From assembly GCF_026151205.1 (NCBI RefSeq), contig NC_087078.1, forward strand, positions 434,001 to 498,000: a stretch of 64,000 bases of DNA, read 5' to 3'. Origin of the DNA: Bolinopsis microptera (lineage: Eukaryota; Ctenophora; Tentaculata; Lobata; Bolinopsidae). Positions 26,201-38,200 of this stretch are shown here, piece after piece. Under the pieces are notes generated by a model. It ran no database searches and was not told where the DNA came from. It was given only the letters and a program-made list of their open reading frames with translations. The position numbers were made by a program, and so were the translations under genes. The first letter of the stretch is position 1; the number at the start of each line of letters is the position of its first letter.

Positions 26201-29200
26201 TGTACAAGCAAATATCAGACCATCTCACCCAGCTATCTAGTGTGGGTACGTAACCATGGTAACCATGGTAACGTGTAACCATGGTAACGTGTAACCATGG
26301 TAACGTGTAACCATGGTAACGTGTAACTATGGTAACGTGTAACCATGGTAACGTGTAACCATGGTAACGTGTAACCATGGTAACGTGTAACCATGGTAAC
26401 GTGTAACCATGGTAACGTGTAACCATGGTAACGTGTAACCATGGTAACGTGTAACCATGGTAACGTGTAACCATGGTAACGTGTAACCATGGTAACGTGT
26501 AACTATGGTAACGTGTAACCATGGGAACAACTTTAAATACTCTGAGCTTTAATATATTGAGTCCAAATACTGAACTGTTGAGCTGAAAGCACAATCCAAT
26601 GTCCTTCATGTGTTACTAAACAGAGTTCACTCCAAGTCTGTTGTTACCATGGTTACACACTCACATGGTTACTGAGTTCACTCCAAGGATTAACTTTTTA
26701 ATGTTTTGGACACGGTGTATCAACAAGAAAGATGATATGGAAATCAACGTATTTATAAACCCCCAAGAAGAAGGATGGTGTTCAAATGTTTAATTATATA
26801 ATATCTCAGGGCAGTTGAGTGAAGATGGTTCCAATTTAGTCGACGTCGTCAGAACTTCTCTTGATAGGATCACGACCACTATAAACCTTGGTATGTTTTA
26901 TAGGTTGCTATGGTGATAGTATATATATATGGTATAGGTATATTATATTACTATATTACAAATTTTGCCTCAGATATATGTTTTTTACGTTTTGAGTTTT
27001 GAACACCTGTTTTTTAGATCATGAATACGATGTAGTTACATTGAAACGTCGAGTAAACTCCTTTTCCCTAATAAGAGCATTTTCACTTGTCGCAGTAACC
27101 GGGATAAATATAATTTTACACAGAATACATTGCAACAATGCGACTCATAAAGAATACTCCAATCCGGATTTTACATATTACAAATAGTTAGCTTATCCAG
27201 TTGAGACCATGTGGCCATGGCTGGAAGGGGCCTCATTTATATCTCAGACTGTCCAAGTGTCCGCGACAGCGCCAACACAGTAACCATGGTAGCTGTGAGT
27301 GTGTAACCATGGTAACAACAGGCAACGTTACGCCACTGGTCCACTAACTGTCTTAAATTTCATATCAGAGATGAAAATTCTGCTCACAAAAGGTCATACT
27401 ATATACATCATACTATATACATCATAATATATACGTCATAATATACGTCATACTATATAAGTATATAATCTGATATAGATTTTCAGAATTGTCATATAGC
27501 ATCATATCATTCTGCAGTGGTACTGGATGCTGTAGGAGTGAACGTTGAGATAAAACCACTTTGTAACCACTTTATTCTGCAGTGGTACTGGATGCTATAG
27601 GAGTGAACGTTGAGATAAAACCACTTTGTAACCACTTTATTCTGCAGTGGTACTGGATGCTATAGGAGTGAACGTTGAGATAAAACCACTTTGTAACCAC
27701 TTTATTCTGCAGTGGTACTGGATGCTATAGGAGTGAACGTTGAGATAAAACCACTTTGTAACCACTTTATTCTGCAGTGGTACTGGATGCTGTAGGAGTG
27801 AACGTTGAGATAAAACCACTTTGTAACCACTTTATTCTGCAGTGGTACTGGATGCTATAGGAGTGAACGTTGAGATAAAACCACTTTGTAACCACTTTAT
27901 TTTGCAGTGGTACTGGATGCTGTAGGAGTGAACGTTGAGATAAAACCACTTTGTAACCACTTTATTCTGCAGTGGTACTGGATGCTATAGGAGTGAACGT
28001 TGAGATAAAACCACTTTGTAACCACTTTATTCTGCAGTGGTACTGGATGCTATAGGAGTGAACGTTGAGATAAAACCACTTTGTAACCACTTTATTTTGC
28101 AGTGGTACTGGATGCTATAGGAGTGAACGTCGAGATAAAACCACTTTGTAACCACTTTATTCTGCAGTGGTACTGGATGCTGTAGGAGTGAACGTTGAAA
28201 TAAAACCACTTTGTAACCACTTTATTCTGCAGTGGTACTGGATGCTGTAGGAGTGAACGTTGAGATAAAACCACTTTGTAACCACTTTATTCTGCAGTGG
28301 TACTGGATGCTATAGGAGTGAACGTTGAGATAAAACCACTTTGTAACCACTTTATTCTGCAGTGGTACTGGATGCTGTAGGAGTGAACGTTGAGATAAAA
28401 CCACTTTGTAACCACTTTATTCTGCAGTGGTACTGGATGCTGTAGGAGTAAACGTTGAGATAAAACCACTTTGTAACCACTTTATTTTGCAGTGGTACTG
28501 GATGCTATAGGAGTGAACGTTGAGATAAAGCCACTTTGTAACCACTTTATTCTGCAGTGGTACTGGATGCTATAGGAGTGAACGTTGAGATAAAACCACT
28601 TTGTCACCACTTTATTCTGCAGTGGTACTGGATGCTGTAGGAGTGAACGTTGAGATAAAACCACTTTGTAACCACTTTATTCTGCAGTTGTACTGGATGC
28701 TGTAGGAGTGAACGTTGAGATAAAACCACTTTGTAACCACTTTATTCTGCAGTGGTAGTGGATGCTGTAGGAGTGAACGTTGAGATAAAGCCACTTTGTA
28801 ACCACTTTATTTTGCAGTGGTACTGGATGCTGTAGGAGTGAACGTTGAGATAAAACCACTTTGTAACCACTTTATTCTGCAGTGGTACTGGATGCTGTAG
28901 GAGTGAACGTTGAGATAAAACCACTTTGTAACCACTTTATTCTGCAGTGGTACTGGATGCTGTAGGAGTGAACGTTGAGATAAAACCACTTTGTAACCAC
29001 TTTATTCTGCAGTGGTACTGGATGCTATAGGAGTGAACGTTGAGATAAAACCACTTTGTAACCACTTTATTCTGCAGTGGTACTGGATGCTGTAGGAGTG
29101 AACGTAATTGAGATAAAACCACTTTGTAACCACTTTATTCTGCAGTGGTACTGGATGCTATAGGAGTGAACGTTGAGATAAAACCACTTTGTAACCACTT

Positions 29201-32200
29201 TATTCTGCAGTGGTACTGGATGCTGTAGGAGTGAACGTTGAGATAAAACCACTTTGTAACCACTTTATTCTGCAGTGGTACTGGATGCTGTAGGAGTGAA
29301 CGTTGAGATAAAACCACTTTGTAACCACTTTATTCTCCAGTGGTACTGGATGCTATAGGAGTGAACGTTGAGATAAAACCACTTTGTAACCACTTTATTC
29401 TGCAGTGGTACTGGATGCTGTAGGAGTGAACGTTGAGATAAAACCACTTTGTAACCACTTTATTCTCCAGTGGTACTGGATGCTATAGGAGTGAACGTTG
29501 AGATAAAACCACTTTGTAACCACTTTATTCTGCAGTGGTACTGGATGCTATAGGAGTGAACGTTGAGATAAAACCACTTTGTAACCACTTTATTCTGCAG
29601 TGGTACTGGATGCTATTATAGGAGTGAACGTTGAGATAAAACCACTTTGTAACCACTTTATTCTGCAGTGGTACTGGATGCTGTAGGAGTGAACGTTGAG
29701 ATAAAACCACTTTGTAACCACTTTATTCTGCAGTGGTACTGGATGCTATAGGAGTGAACGTTGAGATAAAACCACTTTGTAACCACTTTATTCTGCAGTG
29801 GTACTGGATGCTGTAGGAGTGAACGTTGAGATAAAACCACTTTGTAACCACTTTATTCTGCAGTGGTACTGGATGCTGTAGGAGTGAACGTTGAGATAAA
29901 ACCACTTTGTAACCACTTTATTCTGCAGTGGTACTGGATGCTATAGGAGTGAACGTTGAGATAAAACCACTTTGTAACCACTTTATTCTGCAGTGGTACT
30001 GGATGCTGTAGGAGTGAACGTTGAGATAAAACCACTTTGTAACCACTTTATTCTGCAGTGGTACTGGATGCTGTAGGAGTGAACGTTGAGATAAAACCAC
30101 TTTGTAACCACTTTATTCTGCAGTGGTACTGGATGCTATAGGAGTGAACGTTGAGATAAAACCACTTTGTAACCACTTTATTCTGCAGTGGTACTGGATG
30201 CTATAGGAGTGAACGTTGAGATAAAACCACTTTGTAACCACTTTATTCTGCAGTGGTACTGGATGCTATAGGAGTGAACGTTGAGATAAAACCACTTTGT
30301 AACCACTTTATTCTGCAGTGGTACTGGATGCTGTAGGAGTGAACGTTGAGATAAAACCACTTTGTAACCACTTTATTCTGCAGTGGTACTGGATGCTGTA
30401 GGAGTGAACGTTGAGATAAAACCACTTTGTAACCACTTTATTCTGCAGTGGTACTGGATGCTGTAGGAGTGAACGTTGAGATAAAACCACTTTGTAACCA
30501 CTTTATTCTGCAGTGGTACTGGATGCTGTAGGAGTGAACGTTGAGATAAAACCACTTTGTAACCACTTTATTCTGCAGTGGTACTGGATGCTGTAGGAGT
30601 GAACGTTGAGATAAAACCACTTTGTAACCACTTTATTCTGCAGTGGTACTGGATGCTGTAGGAGTGAACGTTGAGATAAAACCACTTTGTAACCACTTTA
30701 TTCTGCAGTGGTACTGGATGCTATAGGAGTGAACGTTGAGATAAAACCACTTTGTAACCACTTTATTCTGCAGTGGTACTGGATGCTGTAGGAGTGAACG
30801 TTGAGATAAAACCACTTTGTAACCACTTTATTCTGCAGTGGTACTGGATGCTGTAGGAGTGAACGTTGAGATAAAACCACTTTGTAACCACTTTATTTTG
30901 CAGTGGTACTGGATGCTGTAGGAGTGAACGTTGAGATAAAACCACTTTGTAACCACTTTATTCTGCAGTGGTACTGGATGCTGTAGGAGTGAACGTTGAG
31001 ATAAAACCACTTTGTAACCACTTTATTCTGCAGTGGTACTGGATGCTGTAGGAGTGAACGTTGAGATAAAACCACTTTGTAACCACTTTATTCTGCAGTG
31101 GTACTGGATGCTGTAGGAGTGAACGTTGAGATAAAACCACTTTGTAACCACTTTATTCTGCAGTGGTACTGGATGCTGTAGGAGTGAACGTTGAGATAAA
31201 ACCACTTTGTAACCACTTTATTCTGCAGTGGTACTGGATGCTATAGGAGTGAACGTTGAGATAAAACCACTTTGTAACCACTTTATTCTGCAGTGGTACT
31301 GGATGCTGTAGGAGTGAACGTTGAGATAAAACCACTTTGTAACCACTTTATTTTGCAGTGGTACTGGATGCTGTAGGAGTGAACGTTGAGATAAAACCAC
31401 TTTGTAACCACTTTATTCTGCAGTGGTACTGGATGCTGTAGGAGTGAACGTTGAGATAAAACCACTTTGTAACCACTTTATTCTGCAGTGGTACTGGATG
31501 CTGTAGGAGTGAACGTTGAGATAAAACCACTTTGTAACCACTTTATTCTGCAGTGGTACTGGATGCTGTAGGAGTGAACGTTGAGATAAAACCACTTTGT
31601 AACCACTTTATTCTGCAGTGGTACTGGATGCTGTAGGAGTGAACGTTGAGATAAAACCACTTTGTAACCACTTTATTTTGCAGTGGTACTGGATGCTGTA
31701 GGAGTGAACGTTGAGATAAAACCACTTTGTAACCACTTTATTTTGCAGTGGTACTGGATGCTGTAGGAGTGAACGTTGAGATAAAACCACTTTGTAACCA
31801 CTTTATTCTGCAGTGGTACTGGATGCTGTAGGAGTGAACGTTGAGATAAAACCACTTTGTAACCACTTTATTCTGCAGTGGTACTGGATGCTGTAGGAGT
31901 GAACGTTGAGATAAAACCACTTTGTAACCACTTTATTCTGCAGTGGTACTGGATGCTGTAGGAGTGAACGTTGAGATAAAACCACTTTGTAACCACTTTA
32001 TTCTGCAGTGGTACTGGATGCTGTAGGAGTGAACGTTGAGATAAAACCACTTTGTAACCACTTTATTTTGCAGTGGTACTGGATGCTGTAGGAGTGAACG
32101 TTGAGATAAACCACTTTGTAACCACTTTATTCTGCAGTGGTACTGGATGCTGTAGGAGTGAACGTTGAGATAAAACCACTTTGTAACCACTTTATTCTGC

Positions 32201-35200
32201 AGTGGTACTGGATGCTATAGGAGTGAACGTTGAGATAAAACCACTTTGTAACCACTTTATTCTGCAGTGGTACTGGATGCTGTAGGAGTGAACGTTGAGA
32301 TAAAACCACTTTGTAACCACTTTATTCTGCAGTGGTACTGGATGCTATAGGAGTGAACGTTGAGATAAAACCACTTTGTAACCACTTTATTCTGCAGTGG
32401 TACTGGATGCTGTAGGAGTGAACGTTGAGATAAAACCACTTTGTAACCAAAAGAACGGATCTCACGCTTGTGGCGGAGTTAAATACGATCAAACTGTCAG
32501 ATTCAATGTGAGCGAAGCGTCCAACTTATAACCATGGCAACTTCACTGAAGTTGTTTTAAATTTCTTTATCAGATCTGCTGATTTGCAAGCGCCCATTGA
32601 AGGGATGCAAGTCCAAGAAAAGTTGTATACTTTCTAATTCTTGAGCTTGTTTGGAAACTGTTCACATATACACATATCATTAGCGTTCTGATTGGTCATT
32701 AAGATTTTCCATTGGAGACAACGCTATACTCTCCCAGATAACCTTCTCGTTTGATGAATGTAACGCTGACACGCCAGACAAGATTACTGTCCCATCGTTG
32801 TTACTGGTAACACAAATCGAGCTATTCTAATATTTCATCCAAAAATTTGAGTTTGAGTGGGAAAAATGCTGATCTTGCAACGCCATAGAAATGTTTGTGA
32901 CATAAGTGGGGAAATTGAACGTATGTAAAAACATATTATGAAGGAGCAGTATGACACTCTCCCCATCTCAACAGGTTTCTCTACAATACTGGTGGAAGTA
33001 ACTACACAGTGTAAATGCGAGTGTGAGGTTAGGAAGTTTGATGACTTGTGTTTGAACAAGGGGCATCTGGTCTGCGGGGTCTGTCACTGTCTGGAGGTTA
33101 GTAACCATGGTAACTAGTTAGCAACCATAGTAACTTGTAGTTAGTATTTAAAGAAGTAAAGGATGGTTAGCATTTTTAGATTTTAAATGTGTTCTTGAGG
33201 TTAGGCGTTATCATTTTAGTGTTCAGGGTTACTAAGTAACTGTGTTCAGGGTTACTAAGCAACTGTGTTCAGGGTTACTAAGCAACTGTATTCAGGGTTA
33301 CTAAGCAACTGTTTCCAGGGTTACTACGGTGAGACGTGTAACTGCAGCACTGGAGCACCAGAAAGTAAAGATAATTTGAATAAGTGCACTTCTACTGATA
33401 CGTCCACCCTCAAGAAGATGTTCAAAACTACTTCTGTTTCCTCCGTCACAGCCGCCCAGAAGGTATATTATAGTTACCATGGTTACGATAGTTTCCGAGT
33501 TTACAACTGTACAATTGATTTACAACTATTGAATCTACTCCGTAACTTTGCAACAATAGTCTTTTTCCAGCTCGTGTGACTGCAGCTAAATCAGTTTGTT
33601 GGCAGGTGTGCAGTTCCCAAGGTAGCTGTGAGTGTGTTACCATGGTAACTTATAACCATGGTTACGTGTAATCATGCTAAATCAGTCTGTTGGCAGGTGT
33701 GCAGCTCCCAAGGTAGCTGTGAGTGTGGGAAGTGCTTGTGCAGACAACCCGACACCCCACCCGATATAGAGAGACCTTTTGTGGAGTATGGAGACTACTG
33801 TCAGTGCAATAATTACCAGTGCCCCAAGGGAGGCAACGGCAAGGTAGGGTTACTAAGCAACTGTTTCCAGGGTTACTACGGCAAGGTAGGGTTACTAAGC
33901 AACTGTTTCCAGGGTTACTACGGCAAGGTAGGTGTGGGTTAACCATTGTTTAGTTGTCACAATAGGGCAACAAAACATATCACAGAAAATGTAAATATTT
34001 AACTACACTACATTATCACAATGTAAATACATTATCTCTGCAGGTGTGTTCGGGAGACGGGTTTTGTGATTGTGGAAGGTGTAACTGTAACGTAACGTCT
34101 TTCGGAGTACCCAAATCAGAAGTGTTCGTAGATGGAGATGCTTGTGATTGCACTATCAGCGACGAGCAGTGTAAAGATGGTATGTTCCAGTGATAATCTT
34201 TCCAAACACCAAACGAGTAGTTAGGTTAAGCTACAAAGTGTAAGGAAATGATCGATATTTCTAAGGTTACATGAAATTTAAAGTACAAACATTAACAATG
34301 CTTTTCAGAGAGTGGCGAAGTTTGTTCCGGAGCCGGGGAGTGTGTTTGTGGGAAGTGCCAATGTGATGCTAAACACAGGTAACCATGGTAACTTATAATA
34401 ATTCCCCCAGTCCCCCAATGTCTTGTTGATGCTCTCCCTTTAGACACACCCCTCTAGTACTCAAGTAGCCCCCCCCCCTCCCTCAAATAGTCCCCCTCCC
34501 TCAAATAGCCCCTACAACACTACTCCTTCAGAGGGAAGTACTGTCAGATATGTGACCTGTGTGGCCCTCTCAACTGTCAAACACACGTGGACTGTGTTCT
34601 CTGTCGCACTCTCAGGTTTATGATCTCTATATGTTACCTAGCAACCAGTTACCTAAGATCTATAGTAGGTTACCGTGGTTACACGTTACCATGGTTACAC
34701 TAACACTAATAGGTTATCATCGTATAACTCTCTGACTAGCAGATTCATATAAATTATATGATTACCACCCATTATATTGTAACAACGGAAACGGACCTTA
34801 TCTAATCTGTTTTAGTCTTTAAATCAGTATTTGCTGATCAAACGACTCAGTTACCTAGCAACCAGATACCTAGCAACCAGTTACCTAACAACCAGTAACC
34901 TAGCAACCAGTTACCTAGCAACCAGTTACCTAGCAACCAGTAACCTAGCAACCAGTTACCTAGCAACCAGTTACCTAACAACCAGTAACCTAGCAACCAG
35001 TTACCTAGCAACCAGTTACCTAGCAACCAATTACCTAGCAACCAGTCACCTAACAACCAGTTACCTAGCAACCAGTTACCTAACAACCAGACAACTCGAG
35101 AGAAGCTATACAAATTAATTTACAATAAGCTTTATAAATAAATCCTCAAACAACGTAACGTTCAACACATTCAGACTGGATACAGATAACGGGGAATCAT

Positions 35201-38200
35201 GCGGAGCTTACTGTAACAACCCTAGTATAGACACAGACAAGTACAGGGTACTGGAGGATGCGGACAAGTTCCTTCAGGATAATGAGATGTCTAGTAATGT
35301 CCAGGTACCTTGCTTGTATTTTCTTATTGTACAGTGTCGGCCAGGATAATGTTAAACTATATAAAACTTATATAAATAATTGCAGGATTGAATCCCTTAA
35401 TATCCCTATACTTTTCTGTTTGTTTCAGTTTGCGGTTATTTTGCAGGCGAGGAAACGTTAATGAAAGTTGGTTGCATCCTGTAATCCCTTACGTACTAAT
35501 TTCTTAAACGTCCTAAAAGCTGCATTCAATTAAAATATCCCACAGCTGCTGAACTGCGGAGAGAATAACGATAACGAAACAGAGTGTGTTGTAAAGTTCT
35601 ACATTGCTCTGCAGAACAACTCTTTACCAGATCAACCTGGTCAGATAGATTACGAGGTTCTGATAGACTCAGTGGTGTGGTGCGATGATAAGGTTAGTGT
35701 AACCATGGTAACGTGTAACCATGGTAACTTGTAACCATGGTAACTTATAACCATGGTAACTTGTAACCATGGTAACTAATAACCATGGTTACGTGTATGA
35801 CTATGATGATAAAATATATTATAGTTCTCTTTTCTTCAGACATTACAACTGTTGGTAATGAGCTGTAAATTATAAGCTGTGCTGGTTTTCACTTTCAAGT
35901 TATTTTAGCGGATACGCCGGTAAAATTTCTAAAAAAGTGCTCGTACATTAGTTAAGTTTTTCAAAATTGTCCCACATTCAAACGACGTGGTCTCCTCTCT
36001 CCAACACTCGGCACTTACTGATTAGCTGATTAAATGATTAGCTGATCATACTTTATTGATTGACGAGGCCCCAACTGCACCGCAATTATTGATGGAAAGA
36101 ATTTGAGTAAGATACTGCTACAAATACAATAGATTGCTTTGAAAGTGCTTTACCAAAATAAAAAGCTACTGCTTTGATATACAGACTTTACGATGCACAG
36201 ATTTTCCGTTTCTTATTGCTGGCGATTGGTGTGAAGGCTGTGCGACTGTAAAGAGCTGATGGAGTTGCTAATTGCTATGGTTACTAACTGAATCTTGAGA
36301 GTGATTGCTATGGTTACTAACTGAATCTTGAGAGTGATTGCTATGGTTACTAACCCCTCCGCACTCCAGCACATGTTTAAAGCCTATCAGATGATAATAG
36401 CCGCTGTTATCGGAGCTACCCTGCCGAGTATTGTTGTGTTTGTCATCTGGCAAGTTACACTCTACATGAAGATAAAGAGACACTTCTCCAGTGTAAAGGA
36501 CTCGAACAACAGGAAATAATACATTGTAATAGTGTAAAGGACTCGAACAACAGGAAATAATACATCGTAATAGTGCCAAGGACTCGAACAACAGGAAATA
36601 ATATACCGTTCTAGCAGAGCTGCAGACTCAACCTCCTGATAAAAGGAACATTTCTTATTTAATTGTTTGAAACACTTGATATTTAGCGGACATTTATTTT
36701 AATTATTGGGCCGAGGAAACTGGTTGTATTTGTACACAGCTGCAGCTAACAGTGTATTATCCACTTTTTATTTTAAAGTTGCGAATTAAATTATTAGCTT
36801 TTATTTATAACATTTATTTATTGGCAAATTTCATTTTCCTTGATTAACTTCATGAATTTTCGTCATCATTAAATTCAAAAAGCGTAAAATTCTCCATTTT
36901 ATCGTGATCTCTTGAGTTCAAAACAAGTTCAAACAAATCTGACAGCACTCGTTAGTTGGTCATTTAAGACAAATTCGGTAAAACAGTGAAATTTGGGTCG
37001 CGGAAAGCTAAAATCTGACAATGTCATACCGGTAGGACATTTTAAAAATTTTCATTCCGTCAAAGTTTTCTCCAGATATCATGCTGGTTCCAATACCATG
37101 ATGACGACTTGTGTCGCTCTCACCGACCTCACTGATTGGTCACCATGGTAGAAAATTCAGCCAAAACCTCTAAATAACGTGTAACCATGTTAACTTGTAA
37201 CCATGGTAACGTGTAACCATGGTAACGTGTAACCATGGTAACGTGTAACCATGGTAACGTGTAACCATGGTAACGTGTAACCATGGTAACGTGTAACCAT
37301 GGTAACGTGTAACCATGGTAACGTGTTACCATGGTAACGTGTAACCATGGTAACGTGTAACCATGGTAACGTGTTACCATGGTAACGTGTAACCATGGTA
37401 ACGTGTAACCATGGTAACGTGTAACCATGGTAACGTGTAACCATGGTAACGTGTAACCATGGTAACGTGTAACCATGGTAACGTGTAACCATGGTAACGT
37501 GTAACCATGGTAACGTGTAACCATGGTAACGTGTAACCATGGTAACGTGTAACCATGGTAACGTGTAACCATGGTAACGTGTAACCATGGTAACGTGTAA
37601 CCATGGTAACGTGTAACCATGGTAACGTGTAACCATGGTAACGTGTAACCATGGTAACGTTAATGAAATTTGGTTAAGTGCTGCATCCTGTAATCCCTTA
37701 CGTACTAATTTCTTAAACGTCCTAAAAGCTCCAAGGAAACAGAAGAAATGCTTTCCTTCAAATATATTCCAAAATCTCTTTTTCTATTCTGATGATTTTC
37801 CGTTTATCAAAGCTTTCTTTGGGAATAGAACTTTTCAATTGTGACTTGTGCCATCCTCAGTGACCTTGCTAGACGATCATTCAAGGAAAATTCCGTCAAA
37901 ACAGTGAAATTTGGGTCGCGGAAAGCTGAAATCTGAAAATGTCCTGCCGGTATAGGTCATTTTCAAAATTTACATTCCGTCAAAGTATTCTTGGAAACAG
38001 CAGAAATGCTGTTTTTCAAAAATATTCGCTTTCTTTGGAGATAGAACTTTCAGCACCTCAATTGTGACTTGTGCCATTCATCCATCACATCCTCAGTGAC
38101 CTTGCTAGACGATCATTCAGAAAAAAAAACAGTTAAAGCTGTGAAATTTGGGTCGCGGAAAGCTAAACTCTAAAAATGTCCTACCGGTGGCGGTAGGACA

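Noticed and set aside
27637-32439. Dozens of 60-codon minus-strand open frames
   Set aside because: Identical shadows of the 65-bp acceptor array, each ending at the same stop in the repeat.
27510-32447. CRISPR-like regular array
   Set aside because: Direct tandem units without unique spacers, in a eukaryotic intron, and derived from the adjacent exon.
33607-33640. Additional integrin EGF exon
   Set aside because: Only 30 bases of exon 15 are present, cut off by an X-box with no donor; a decoy copy.
36328-36519. Independent small membrane-protein gene starting at the ATG at 36328
   Set aside because: The region before 36370 is a repeat with an acceptor directly before CACATG; the phase match to integrin exon 20 makes an alternative exon more likely.
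26130-37652. Open frames rich in MVTRYHGYTLPWLH (26.2 and 37.2 kb)
   Set aside because: Translations of the 16-bp X-box array; CCATGG supplies spurious start codons on both strands.
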